This document shows, piece after piece, positions 23,159 to 34,290 of a stretch of 64,000 nt of DNA. This DNA comes from Desmodus rotundus (lineage: Eukaryota; Chordata; Mammalia; Chiroptera; Phyllostomidae). A model generated the notes under the pieces. That model was not told the origin of the DNA and ran no database searches. It worked only from the letters and a program-made list of their open reading frames with translations. The DNA lies in assembly GCF_022682495.2 (NCBI RefSeq), contig NC_071390.1:165317220-165381219 (forward strand). Direction: 5' to 3'. Position 1 is the first letter of the stretch. Each line of letters starts with the position of its first letter. The translations under genes and the position numbers were made by a program.

Positions 23159-23927
23159 ATTGCCAGGTCAAAAGGTAGTGCCATTTATAGTTTTTTTGAG
23201 GAAATTCCATACTGTTTTCCATAGTGGCTGCACCAATCTGCATTCCCACCGACAGTGCACTAGGGTTCCCTTTTCTCCACATCCTCTTCAGCACTTGTTG
23301 TCTGTTGATTTGTTTATGATGACCGGAAATTCCACTGCTGGGAATATACCCTAAGAATCCTGAAACAACAATTCACAAGAATGTGTGCACCCCAATGTTC
23401 TTAGTAGCGTAATTTACAGTAGCCAAGTGCTGGAAACAGCCTAAGTGCCCATGAGTAAATGAGTGAATCAAAAAATGCAGTAAATTTACACAATAGAATA
23501 CTATGCAGCAGAAAGAAAGGAGCTCCCACCCTTCCCATCAGCATGGATGGATCTGGAGAGCATTATGCTAAGTGAAATAAGCCAGGTGGTAAAAGACAAA
23601 TACCATATGATCTCACCTATGAGTGGAACCTAATCAACAATACAACAAGCAGGCAAAGTATAACCACAGATATGGAAATAAAGGACAAACTGACAGTGAC
23701 CAGAGGGGATGTGGGAAGGATAACAGGGGAAAGAAGGGGAAGGGTCATCAAGGGCATGTATACAGTACCCATAGACAATGATTGGAGGAAGAAATGAATG
23801 TGGGAGATGGGGGCAGATAGGGCAGGAGAGAGTAATGGGGTGGGAGGAAATGGGGACATCTGTAATTGAACAACAATAAAAACAAAACCTGGGGGGAAAT
23901 AAATCTTTGTATTTGAAAGTAAAAACA
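23159..23927 (+). mobile_element. Young 5'-truncated L1 with 5' inversion
   Basis: The first ~165 bp (23159 to about 23322) are antisense ('gaggaaattccatactgttttccatagtggctgcaccaa'). Then sense L1 follows ('aaattccactgctgggaatataccctaagaa') to the 3' UTR 'ctgtaattgaacaacaataaaaac'. Flanks AAAAAGTGGGCAGAGGA (23142-23158) and AAAAAATGGGCAGAAGA (23928-23944) are a 17-bp target-site duplication. This is the layout expected from twin priming. After the first A-rich stretch comes 'ctggggggaaataaatcttt' and then a second A-rich tail, which suggests a short 3' transduction. Confidence 0.88.
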
Positions 23928-24855
23928 AAAAAATGGGCAGAAGACCTGAGTAGATAGCTCTCTAAAGAGGACGTACAGATAGCCAATAGACACGTGAAAG
24001 GTTACAAAAACATCACTAATTATCAGAGAAATGCAAATTAAAACCATGATGACATATCACCTCACACCTGCCAGAATGGTCATCCTCAATAAATCAACAA
24101 ACAACAAGCAATGGTGACCATGTGAGAAAAGGGAACCCTTGGGCACTCTTGGTAAGAATGCAGACTGGTGGAGCCGCTGTGGAAGACAGTGTTGAGTTTC
24201 CTCAAAAATGTAAAAATGGATCTGCTTTATGACCCAGCAGCGATTCCACTTTCGAGTATATATCCAAAGAAACCCAAAACACTGATTTGAAAGAATACAT
24301 GCACCCAATGCTCACTGCAGCGCTACTTACGACAGCCAAGCCACGGAAGCGGCCCCAGTGCCCATCGACAGACAAGCGGGTAAAAACAGCGGTACCCGTG
24401 CACAACGGGATACTGCTTGGCCACAGAAAAGAGGGGAATCTCACCTTTTGCAACAATGTAGATATTATGCTTGGTAAAAAAGCCAGGGAAAGACAAATAC
24501 CATATGGTTTCATTTATTGTGGAATCTCATTAACAAAATAAACAAAATAGAAACAGACTCACAGCTACAGAGAACAGACTGAAGCTGTCAGAGGAGAGTA
24601 GGGTTAGGGGCTGGGTGAAAAGGTAAATGGACTGAGAAGTACAAATTAGTAGTTACAAAATAGTCACGGGGATGTAAAGTCCAACATAGCAAATATAGTC
24701 AACAATATTATAACTGTGTATGGGACCACGTGGGTACGGCCACTCTGTGAAGTATTATATGATTGTTATCATATAATATATGATAACCACTATGCTAGGT
24801 ACCTTAAGCTAATACAGACTGATTGTGAATGTAAACTGTAATGGAAAAAAAAGCC
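23928..24855 (+). mobile_element. L1, part 2, with old-type 3' UTR
   Basis: Continues the L1 at 22880: 'tgggcagaagacctgagtagatagctctctaaagagg', 'atcagagaaatgcaaattaaaacc', 'gcccatcgacagacaagcggg', 'aaacagactcacagctacagagaac', 'gggctgggtgaaaaggtaaa', 'aatatagtcaacaatattataactgtgtatggg' and 'attgtgaatgtaaactgtaatggaaaaaaaa'. The 3' end is the form ending near CAACTGTAATTGAAAAA found in old placental L1s. Open frames of up to ~103 codons here are antisense or broken remnants. Confidence 0.85.
24765..24787. repeat. Perfect 10-bp inverted repeat in the L1 3' UTR
   Basis: GTTATCATAT at 24765-24774, loop AAT, and ATATGATAAC at 24778-24787. Confidence 0.8.
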
Positions 24856-25192
24856 CCTTGAATTATTTTCAATTTCTTCAACTTTTATTCAATATATATT
24901 TATTAATGTTTTAGGAGCTGAAAATTTTAAAATAGCTAACTACATCTGTATTGGAAAAGTAAATAAAAATTTAATAGACATGACAACAAAATATTTCTTT
25001 CATACATTGCAAACACCTTCACAAATAAAATATTTAGAAAGCCTAAACTGAGCATGAGACGAGGAAATGAAAACATAGAGGGGGTGTCACCAATGGAAAG
25101 AGTATTTGCCAGAATTCAGTGGCATCATTTGTTTCATCTGAACCAACTCTGAATTTGCCACAGTTAAAAATGCTTTTTCCACCTTCCCCACC

Positions 25193-25235
25193 TGTGATGG
25201 TTAATTTTATGTGTCAACTTGACTGGGCCATTCTC
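25193..25235 (+). repeat. MLT1-type LTR fragment (5' end only)
   Basis: TGTGATGGTTAATTTTATGT followed by 'gtcaacttgactgggcca' is the same start as the LTR at 13141. Similarity is lost after about 25235. Confidence 0.75.
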
Positions 25236-25694
25236 TTCTTATCTCTGTTTCAATTGACAGGCAAACTTGATTCCGCCTAGTGAGTCAGTAGAGATGAGAA
25301 CATTAATTTATTTGAGCACATTTGTGTCAACATCACTCTAAGGAAAGGTGCCAGTGTGCTATTCAGATGTAAAACATTTTAGGTCATTCTATTCTTACTT
25401 TTGTCCCTTAAAGCACTGTTTAAGTGATACATTCAGTACACTGACAAGGAGCAGAGTCTGCTCTTTACATAATGAAGAGGACCAGTGAATGGGGAGGAGA
25501 AGATCCTGTTCCTATCCACTCTGATCATGCGTGAGCTCTTCAGACCCCTGCAAAACACATGCAACCTCTCACGGTTTCAGTATCTGCAGACATTCAGTGT
25601 AGGCTATTTCTTCGTATCTGAGGTCATTTATATTTGTGAGGTTTCATGATTATAACCGGGTCGTAAGCGTAAGTCCAGATACCATCACAGTAAC
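25236..25694. other. No gene recognised
   Basis: Unique sequence; nothing supported. Confidence 0.5.
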
Positions 25695-25925
25695 ATCAAT
25701 TAAGTAAACATTCGTGTTTACAATGTGCTAGATAATGTTTGGAGCGTTTCATAATGCTAAATCATTTAAATTTCACAAAATTCTCTGAGCCAGGTATTGT
25801 TACTACCCTCATTTTACAGCTAAGGAAATTGGGACACAGAGATTATATCCTATCCAAGATCATAGAGCTTAGATTTAAGTCTTGGAAGTCTGGCTCCAAA
25901 GTCCTTGCCTCTTTCATTCTCCCAC
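25695..25925 (+). repeat. MIR SINE, nearly full length
   Basis: 'acaatgtgctagataatgtttggagcg...aatttcacaaaattctctgagccaggtattgttactaccctcattttacagctaaggaaattgggacacagagatta...tggctccaaagtccttgcc' follows MIR from core to tail. Confidence 0.88.
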
Positions 25926-27639
25926 ATTGTAGTAGTTTTTCATACCCCTGTGTACACATTGCACACACCTATGATCATTCAGCATCAAATATAGTGTCAA
26001 TGCAGTGTTAATGTCATTTTATATTTGGTGCTGCATATAACCCAACATACTCATCTGTATTTAACTTGGTGTGGTTTATTCTTGTTCCTATGGGTATCTT
26101 CCCTCCTTGTTCTTGCCCATCACTTTATCAGCAAAATCATTATTTAAGTGTCAATTTCCTTCATAGGAAAATGATTGAAAAGTCACCTTAATAACATGAA
26201 ATATGACACAGAAGCTAAATGATATCAGTCAAAGACAGAAGTCGCTTGAACCTAAGTACCCACTGTGCTTATTCTGTGCATCAACTATCTTTCTATACAT
26301 TCGCTAGGTCAGAATCTTGATTTCAGAGACAGCTTCTGAGTACTGAATGCATAAATGAAAAAGTGGACATTAGCCTCCTCATCTTTAAAAAAAACAAAAC
26401 ACAACTCAGAAGGTTCGAATACCCCGATCACTATACCCCCTGCAGTCAGTGGTAAGCCAGAATCTGAGCCCGGGGAACTTAGTTCTTGGAAGAGTGAGAT
26501 TTCCACCATGCCCCGTCTGTCCAGCCGGCAGCACTTGGAGAAGCTTTGCACCTATCGCTCAATAAAGAACCAAATTACAGGCCTCCAGTCTCACAGACAT
26601 GAAAAAGTACATAGTCTATTCTTTCTGGATGTAAAATACAAAGATCATTTGTATTAATTTTATTCACTGTCATTCTCCCAAGCTCAAATGCTTACAGCAT
26701 TCCTTTATCTCTGTGAAACCAATGGGTGAGCCAATTCGTGTTAGTGATGATGTCCTTCTTGAAACTTCTGAAGAAGTTTTGGTGATACCACCTAATTAAC
26801 TTTACAAATTCAGATTATTTCATGCAGTGTTTTTTAAGTTTAATGTGGTTTACTGCCTATTGCATTGTTTCTATATGTAATCTGACACAAACATTTCCTC
26901 TGCTCTAATCTCTGTTAAATAGAATGCCCAACTTCCTACCCAAACTTAGAGATAACTTAAATGTCATTTCTAAAAAAAAAAAAAAAAAAAAAAGAACTTT
27001 CCTTACCTTCTTACATATTATTATTATCCAGAATTTTTTTTAAATTTTTGGTATCTGTTTCTCCCACCAGACTTTCAACTCTGTGATAATATGTATTGTT
27101 TTAGTTTTGGTCACCAGTGCAGCCTCACTGCCAGGCCTAGAGAGGTGGGAGTATAGGACGCCTGACCCTTGCTCACACACTCCCTTGCCTTGACTGTTGC
27201 TCAGCATTAGAGTGTGTGCCTTAGAGTCCCACGTTTGTTTAGGGTGGGGGCTATCTCTCCTGTACATATTCTCCGTTCCTTCCTGCTGTGCATGTAAGCA
27301 ATCTCTGCCCTTAGCCAGGTGGCCTATCATTTGGGGAAGGTAAATTCAATAAGCTAAGGATAGAACTTTAAAGTGCTACAATGAGTACACAGTTTAACTC
27401 TCTCCTCCAGTCCAGGTCTTTCGATAATAAAACTGCCATTTTAATATTCACCTGGCAGTCTATGTGTCTACCTTCTCAAATTTGCGCCTAGCACAGGAGG
27501 GAGGACAGACATGTTCATTTACCGGGACCCTAAACTTGCAATATACTGGTGAATTGACCAAGACCTTGAAAGAACAGCAAGATCGAAGTTATGTGAAACA
27601 AAATACCATGTGGATAAATGGATGCTTCAAGTGTGGCTC
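25926..27639. other. No gene recognised; A22 tract inside
   Basis: Unique AT-rich DNA with an A22 homopolymer at 26972-26993. The 100-codon plus frame at 26355-26657 and the 96-codon minus frame at 27040-27330 match nothing I recognise and lack coding signs. Confidence 0.5.
26972..26993 (+). repeat. A22 homopolymer
   Basis: Longest A-run in the window. The 200 bp upstream do not look like a retroelement or processed mRNA that I can name. Confidence 0.85.
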
Positions 27640-28260
27640 TGGTCCTTGACCTTCTAGCACTGCAGCAGCTTGTCACAGCAGCTTATTGCGGTGCATGTTT
27701 ATGGTGTTTAACAGCTATTCTAGAAGTAGCATAGGGCTCAGTAAGCACATCTCACACTGACTTTTGTGGCTGACCTTGACTGATGCAGGTGCAGCTCTGG
27801 CCTAAGCAGGCATGAATGAGATAGGGATTAGATTATCGAGGGAAAGCGAGTCTTTTAGTTCCAGTTAAGGCTCAGTTGAGACAGGCTCCTCGGGCACCGA
27901 GGGGTGCAACGATTTTTGTTCCACGGAGTGTTTCTCATCGCCAGCTGACTGAGGCATCAATCTGCAGAGGCGGTTAATATCCTCGCCGGCTGTAATGTGA
28001 TCAGTGAGGTTTTAGTCTTTGCATTGTCAGTGTTTAGCTGGGCTTCTTCAAATTCTTTCTTCCTGCACCACTTGAAACGGCATCCGAATCCAAAAATGTG
28101 CCAAGTGGCTAATCTCTGGGACGTGTGTGGCATGTCTGCAGTGTCTGACAGCCACCTCCTACCACAGAGTCTCAGATTGACTCTGATTTAGTCACTGAAT
28201 GGATTGTCCAAGATTCAGACCGGAGTGGTTCCCCAAAAGATGGTGGTTTTTCTTAGCACA
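27640..28260. other. Repeat-free block, candidate conserved non-coding element
   Basis: No repeat family and no coding frame. Balanced base use with CpGs kept in 'caccgaggggtgcaacg', 'gaggcggttaatatcctcgc' and 'catcgccagctgactgagg'. It includes a bicoid/OTX-like TAATATCC and CAGCTG E-box. Motif matches only. Confidence 0.3.
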
Positions 28261-28899
28261 TAAGAAGAACAGGTGAGAGAGGCAAATTATGTTAGAAATG
28301 GCTTTTACTTTGAACCTAAACTTAAGGCATGTTGAAGGAGATTATCACAAAGTTAAAACTAAAAATGAGGCAGTAACATGTTTTACCTGCATTTAGCTTA
28401 GAAAAAGGTTCACAGAAAATTGGCAAAAAAAATGCAGTGAAAATATAGTCATTTAAATGTTTTCATTGACTATGGTTCAGGAAAGAGTTTTACATTAGGA
28501 AAGAACAAGAGAGATTTTCAAGGGATAAAGAAAGAAAGGGACTTACCTAAGAAGTAACAGTTTTACCACCAGATAAGAAGTAAATAAAATGTAAAATGAG
28601 CTACATATACACCAACGTTTCTCCTCAAGTAATGGTGAGATTTCTCAACAGTGGACTTGAGTGACTTCCTGGCCAGGAGCTCGCACCCAGCAAAGCACTG
28701 CGAAGGATCATCCTATGACAGCGGATACGAAGCCTGTAGCAACCCCTGTTAGGAAACCCTTTCCTCAAGTCTGGGGTAGCTGTAAGAAGCACTTACAGAT
28801 TACCTGCACATTTGAGAGGGGGAAACTAGACAAAGCATGAAATACTTTAAGCCTTTTCAGGTTTGTTTCAAGATCATTGTGATAGTTGACAGTATTGTC
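28261..28899. other. No gene recognised
   Basis: Unique, A-rich; nothing supported. Confidence 0.5.
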
Positions 28900-29165
28900 C
28901 ACTCAAAAGTTGATTTAATATAAGTTTTGAGGATTTACTCTTTGCCAGGCACTCTTCTTGCCTCTGGGGACATAAAAGATACAAAGACCACAGATCCCTA
29001 CGCACACGGAGCATACATCTTAGAGGGAGAGACAGAAAATGGACAAGATAAACAGGTGAGCATGATGCGTAGGACAGAGTGAGAAGTGGTGAGTAAAACA
29101 AGGGAGCAGAGAATAGGAAGAGTCTACTCACTAAGGGAAGGACTAGTGACCAAGGAAGGTCTTAC
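28900..29165 (+). repeat. Ancient mammal-wide repeat (transposon-derived, family not named)
   Basis: 'gaggatttactctttgccaggcactcttcttgcctctggggacataaaagatacaaagacc...ggagcatacatcttagagggagagacagaaaatggacaa...aaggaaggtctta' follows a common placental repeat (TTTATTGAGCACCTACTATGTGCCAGGCACTG ... CTGGGGATACA ... GGAGCTTACATTCTAGTGGGGGAGACAGACAATAAACAAG). Confidence 0.65.
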
Positions 29166-29480
29166 TAATAGGAATAAGACTCAAAGGAAAGCAAAGAGTA
29201 TATTTAAAACAAATACAAAAAAAAAAAAAAGAAGGGAGGATGAGATAATAACAAATTACATCTGCTTTGCATTATATCTCTTACTGGAGAGCCTGATCAT
29301 AAAAATTCTAGAGGGCTATATAAAGAGATGAAAAGTCTGACCTCAAAGAGGAAGAAAAGCTAAAAAGGAGTGAATGAAAAGGAGTGTAGACTCACTACAA
29401 GTCTATCAGGCTGACAAGCCCCAAAACCCCCACTAACAAGACTGGGGGAAAGGGAAGCAGAGCAGGGCCGCTGAGAGTTA
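29166..29480. other. No gene recognised
   Basis: A-rich unique sequence with an A14 run at about 29218-29231. Confidence 0.5.
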
Positions 29481-30271
29481 CTTTGCATATCTAAAGATCT
29501 CGCCAGTGTTTTAGTAATACTAATAGCTGTGCCTGCAGCTCTCCAAGCCAGGGAGATGGGCGTGACTTTGACTTGTGAGGTAGCCAGAGGGGCTTACAGT
29601 GCCAGCAGGATAGCAGGAAGGCAGATGAGAGCAGGAAGGCAGTTGAGGGTAGGAAGGCAGTTCCCCTACTTCAGGGGGCCAAGCCGCCCAAACTAACAAT
29701 GGCAGCAGAGAAAGGCAGGAGATGTGGAGAAGGGTAGATATAAACCAGTGTGGGAAGAGTCGCAATGGGGTAATGAAGGAAGATCCTCTCCAAGGATTTA
29801 AACTCAAACACAGGACAGCCATGTGGGCTTCACCATGTGGCTTAGGAAGCAGTAGCTCTGGACCACGTGGCTTGGGAATGGTATTGGCCACGTGGTTTGA
29901 AAGGAGGCAGAAGGACCTGCACTGGCCCACCAAGAGGAGGCGCCATGTGGTTTTGGATTAAGAGTGGGAGCCTAACCAAACAAGAAGGATTAGGAGAAGG
30001 TTGAATATAGACGGGAACCTGCCTAGCTGAATTGTGGACTTCTGTTTATCTAAGAGATGGTACCCCTGGCTGGTGTACTCTGAGACAGATCTGATGTGGC
30101 AAAGGGAGGCAGGACTGTGTGATTATGGGTGTTTTTGTTTGTTTCTTTGTTTCTAAAGGGACTGGGGCTTAAAAAACATAATTCTGTCATTATTCTGAAC
30201 CTGTATAACTTTTGAATAAATACTCTGCCTTTCGTTTTCGTAAGACTCTGGCATTGGGAGTCACAGGTGTT
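29481..30271 (+). mobile_element. Candidate LTR (class not known)
   Basis: The 3' end has the form of an LTR R/U5 region: 'taacttttgaataaatactctgcctttcg' holds AATAAA, then about 55 bp later the sequence reads GGGAGTCACA. The interior is GC-rich and has five CCAYGTGG motifs. The 5' limit is uncertain, I see no target-site duplication, and there is no second copy in this window. Open frames of 137 (minus) and 79 (plus) codons inside show no known domain. Confidence 0.4.
29819..29950. promoter_or_regulatory. Cluster of five CCAYGTGG E-box motifs
   Basis: CCATGTGG at 29819-29826, 29833-29840 and 29943-29950, and CCACGTGG at 29863-29870 and 29888-29895. CACGTG is the canonical bHLH-ZIP (MYC/MAX/USF) E-box. 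Several copies are followed by CTT or GTT, so they may come from internal duplication of a longer unit. Confidence 0.5.
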
Positions 30272-30387
30272 TTTTTGTTTTTTTTTTCTTTTTTTGCATC
30301 AGGCAAAGAACCCATAGGGGTTTCTGTTACACAAGCAGAGTTTACCCTACATGTGATGGAAAAGGAAAGCGATTAGTTTAGGGAGCA

Positions 30388-31114
30388 CGTAAGAATGTTC
30401 AGCAGGATACAACACCAAAAGCACTATTCATGAAAGAATAATTGATAAGCTGAACTTTATTAAAATTAAAAACTTTTACACTATGAAATACAATGTCAAG
30501 GAATGAGAAGACAAGCCACAGACTGGGGGAAAATATTTGCCAAACACATATCCAATTAGAACTGTTATCTAAAATATACAAGGACCTTTTATAACTCAAT
30601 AATAATAAAACAACTTAATTTAAAAAGTGGTCCAGAGTCTTGACAGACATCTCGCTGCAGAAGACACGGAGAGGTAAAACAAGCATGGGAAAAGATGCTC
30701 ACATCATGCACCACCAGGGAAATACAAATTAAAGTAATGAAAAAAGCAAAAAAACACCAATTAGGCCAAAATCCAGAACATTGGCAACACTGGGGAGGAT
30801 ATGAAGCAATAGGAACTCTCATTCACTGCTGCTGGGAATGCAAAATGGTACAGCCGCTCTGAAGGACAGTTTGGCAGCTGCTTTCAAAACTAAACATTTG
30901 TTTACCATGTGATCCAAAGATCATGGTCCTCGGTATTTACCCAAAGGAGTTGAAAACTGAAGTCCACACAAAATCCCTGTTAATAGCAGCTTTATTCATA
31001 ACTGACAAAACTTGGAAGCAACCAAATATCCTTTAGTAGGTTATTACATATATACACTAGTATATTCAGACAATAAATTATTATTCGGTGCTGAAAAGAA
31101 ATGGGATATCAAGC
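30388..31114 (+). mobile_element. Old L1 (L1M type), part 1
   Basis: 'aacaccaaaagcactattcatgaaagaataattgataagctg', 'gacaagccacagactgggggaaaatatttgcc', 'gctgctgggaatgcaaaatggtacagccgctctg', 'catgtgatccaaagatcatggtcctcggtatttaccc' and 'atagcagctttattcataactgac' follow L1 ORF2 C-terminus. Frames are broken. It resumes at 31410. Confidence 0.9.
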
Positions 31115-31409
31115 TGTTAATACAGTCAGTCAGTCTGCGTGTCGGGGCGTCTCCTCACCTTTGATTAAGATGGCAGCAGGAGGAGGCAGTTCTTACACTG
31201 AGCTGCCAAGAGCTGAAAGTATGAATGGATAGGGGGCCCCAAGGGCACCAAAAGCTAGAAAGACCCCTAAATGAACCTCGGGCTGGAGCAGGAAGACTGA
31301 GATGGTCTTGCAGAAGGAGTCTCCCATTCTCCCAGGTTGTGTGGCACCTGCCTCACGAGTTTAGCTTTTGCTGCAGCAGGCAGCTGAACCTCCGTTTCGT
31401 TTGGTTACA
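31115..31409. mobile_element. 295-bp TG...CA insertion, probable solo LTR
   Basis: It interrupts an L1 exactly: L1 reads 'gggatatcaagc', then the insert, then 'aagccatgaaaagacatggagg'. The insert starts TGTTAATACAGTCAG and ends GTTTGGTTACA, and is flanked by the 4-bp repeat AAGC (31111-31114 and 31410-31413). TG...CA ends with a 4-bp duplication fit a gammaretrovirus-like solo LTR. I see no obvious AATAAA, so another element type is possible. Confidence 0.6.
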
Positions 31410-31865
31410 AAGCCATGAAAAGACATGGAGGAATCTTAAATGTGTCTTAAGTGAAAGAAGCCCATCTGAAAAGACTAACTACACAGTTTACGACGCTGAA
31501 AGGGCAAAACTCTGGAGACAATACAAAGATCAGCGGTTGCCAGGGTCTGGGGGCAGGGGGTGAATGGGCAGAGCACAGAGGATGTTTAGGGCAGTGACAG
31601 TTCTCTGTATGACATCAAAACGGCAGGTGCCTATAGAATGACAACACCAAGAGTGGATCCTAAGGTAAACCACGGACTTCGGCTAATTCTGATGTGTCAG
31701 TGTAGGTGCATCATTTGTAACAAATGTACCATTTGTCGCTGGTGAGGGTGTTGAGGGAGGCAATGCAGGTGTGGGGCCAGGAGGTACCTGGGAAATCTCT
31801 ACTTTGCTCTCAGTTTTGCTGGGAACCTAAAACTGCTCTAAAAAGTAAAGTCTTCATAATTAAAA
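31410..31865 (+). mobile_element. Old L1 (L1M type), part 2 with 3' UTR
   Basis: 'gccatgaaaagacatggaggaatcttaaatg', 'agtgaaagaagcccatctgaaaagac', 'gcaaaactctggagacaatacaaagatcagcggttgccagggtctggggg', 'agtgtaggtgcatcatttgtaacaaatgtaccat' and 'ctgctctaaaaagtaaagtct' form the L1 ORF2 stop region and 3' UTR, continuing 30388-31114. The 112-codon frame at 31225-31563 runs from the insert into this L1 and is not a gene. Confidence 0.9.
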
Positions 31866-33735
31866 AAACTTAAAACATTAAAAAATTTACTACTATCAGG
31901 GATATGTTATTAATGATAAAAAGTCAATTAAAAAAATGAAGAAAAAGCTCAGCTGGGCTTTCTGGAAAGGAGAAACAGGAGAGGATGGATGCATTAGAGG
32001 AATAATCTACTGGAGCAGAGAAAGATGAAGCGGTAGAAAAGATGCATTATACCATCGAAATACAAATTATTTCAGGTCTGAAAATCCCAGAAGCAGAGGA
32101 GAGGAAAGGAAACTTTTGAGGAGAGCACATGTGGCAAGGGCTTGGCATTCCCTGGGGCTCCAGCGAATAAGGGTCAGCGGTGAGAGATCTGCTGAGTCTG
32201 CAGGTGACAAACGTGGGCAGAGGGATCGTGGCTTGAGATCCAAAGAAGAATTTAACAGTTTTCAAAATATGGAGAACAGAGGGGAAAGGGACCAGTTGAG
32301 GTATCACTAGTACAAATTTGCAAACTCTCCAAGGCTGAAATGTCTCCAATATCACTCTAAGGAATGGGAGTCAGTTTGCACGGACCAGTCTTCCCCACTC
32401 TAGCTAACAAGCGTAGTGCTGTAATTAACATTAAGATGTCAGAGGGTGGACTTAAAGCGCATAGGTCTTAGGCTTTGGACAACTAGACTAGGCTGAGATT
32501 CTGGTAAGGCGAATGTCACGACTTCCTCGTCTCTTCATTTTCACTCTTTAACGAAATCAGATTTGTTTGTAAATTTAAAAACTTCAATTAATATGGGTGT
32601 GAATTGAACCAAATACTGGGTGATAAGAATAATATTTAATTGTTATAACTCTTGTAGATGCTATGGTCTCTAAAATTTGAGGACCAGTGCTATGAAAATC
32701 TTGTGTGGCCTATTTTTTGAACTTTTAAAACTAGGGCACATGAGAAACTTGGAATAAAGTATTGAAATCCAGAGGTCCTGTGTGAACACTTCCAGTAAAT
32801 TGGCCCAAACTCATGTGCTAAGGGAGCCTCTACTCCCTACTATTTGACCAAATCTTATATGCCCGAGATGGAGTAGAGAAAGAAATGGGAGAGAGAGGAA
32901 AAAAAAAAGTTTGGAGATTTGTTTGGACTCTAGTTTCTTTTGGGTTTAACTTAAAACTTTTTATTCAATTTTAACTTACAATAGGGGTTAAATTTGGGGG
33001 CTTGGATTCCTTCTTTTGAACTTAATAATGGCAGGCAATATACAGCTTTATAACTTACACCGTTTTCAGAATTGTATTACTTGAAATAATTTTGTGCTTC
33101 CTTTTCACACATTGCCATGCCTCCTACACTGTGTGCTGGGTGACCTAACCTGCCAGATTTTAGATAAAATGTGGAATAGAAAGGGAACGTTAGAAGGTTG
33201 CAGGTGGGATTAGGAGTTATTTTCATTTATAAACTCTTCATTTGTTAGCTTTCTGGGACCCAAGTTAACTGTGCGTCAGAGGTCCAAGGAGATGAATCAA
33301 GTTGATGTTGTGGGAATGTTATCAGGAGGTAGAAACAGACATGTTTGCATGGACTCGGTTTTTTTTAGAGAAGGCAGCCACAGCGCTAGGTGACCAGAAC
33401 CTTTATTTTGAATCCAAAAGGACTAAGAGGACAAACCTGGGAGAGTTAGGAGGTATTTCCTCTGTCATCATGTTAGGTATGGTGTCTATAAAGTCACACA
33501 ACTCACAATGCTGTCAACCACATTCACTCACGCAGAGTATGGTAGGAGAGGGAGTGGAAAGCAGGAGGCCTCGCTTGGGTGAATTTCCTCTCTGCAGAAT
33601 CTGTGGATAGAGAGCTGAGGGTTGCAAACAGAGATCCAAGCCCTCCCTTCTGAAACTCATGCCTCCTTCTGAAAGCTAAGCTGTGGATCTTTATTTTACA
33701 ATCAGTGGAGTCCCGTTTCAAAACCTCACAATGGG
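31866..33735. other. No gene recognised
   Basis: Unique DNA. The ~102-codon frames at 32047-32355 (minus) and 33302-33610 (plus) show no known motif, signal peptide or membrane segment. I treat them as chance. Confidence 0.5.
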
Positions 33736-33860
33736 CCTCTGAGGCTGAATCGCTACCCTCTCTTTAAAGATGAGGAAACCGTCATTCAGAATTAAACAGC
33801 TTTATCAGAGACACACAGTAAATGACAAGAAAGCATTCAAAATTGGATCTGTGTCTCTTA
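33736..33860 (+). repeat. MIR SINE fragment
   Basis: 'ctctttaaagatgaggaaaccgtcattcagaattaaacagc...agacacacagtaaatgac' follows the MIR tail (TTACAGATGAGGAAACTGAGGC ... GGTCACACAGC). Diverged. Confidence 0.55.
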
Positions 33861-34019
33861 AAATTATCTGCTTTTCCCAGGGAGTAGCCCTCAAGAACCG
33901 GCCTTGTCTCCCTCCCAAACCACATCTACCACGACTTCACCTCGAGCATCTTTTTTCCTTCTGCCGTATCATGCTAATTAGTGTTCAATAAATACCATAT
34001 GTTCTCTTAGTTTCTTATG

Positions 34020-34290
34020 CTTTTCCACACTCTGCTTGCCCTGTGTTTTAACTTAGATTACTCCTACCCATCCTTCAACTATTCAGCAGTCTGTCTTGTT
34101 TTCTTCTAGAAGTCCTCTGCAGTCCTTCCAACTGTCCTTCCTCCCTCATTAATCCCAACAGCTCTGAAGACACAGCGTGATTTTCTGATTATTTCTTTAT
34201 CTGCTCTCAAAGCTGCTACTGAACCTCGTGGTACTCCTGCAGGAGCAGGGCTCTGGGCACACAGTCATGGCTTAGTATTTACATATGAGC
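34020..34290 (+). repeat. L2 LINE fragment
   Basis: Pyrimidine-rich 'ctcctacccatccttcaact...tagaagtcctctgcagtcc...ctccctcattaatccc...gattatttctttatctg' is in L2 3' order (TCACCTCCTCC.. CTTCCCTGACC.. ). Diverged. Confidence 0.5.

Noticed and set aside
23617..24047. Three overlapping minus frames of 99-118 codons with membrane-like segments
   Set aside because: They are antisense to the L1 3' UTR. The same artefact appears at 54014-54340 and 40878-41120.
26400..26993. A22 run as a retrocopy tail
   Set aside because: Upstream frames match no known protein; no direct repeats seen around it.
29520..29933. 137-codon minus-strand open frame
   Set aside because: Lies inside the LTR-like region. 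Rich in Leu, Pro and Ser from GC-rich repeats, with no recognised domain.
30063..30077. CCCCTGGCTGGTGT, the head of the Ves SINE
   Set aside because: Only 14 bases match. No boxes, tail or duplication follow, so probably chance.
31225..31563. 112-codon plus-strand frame
   Set aside because: Runs from the 295-bp insertion into L1 sequence, so it cannot be one gene.
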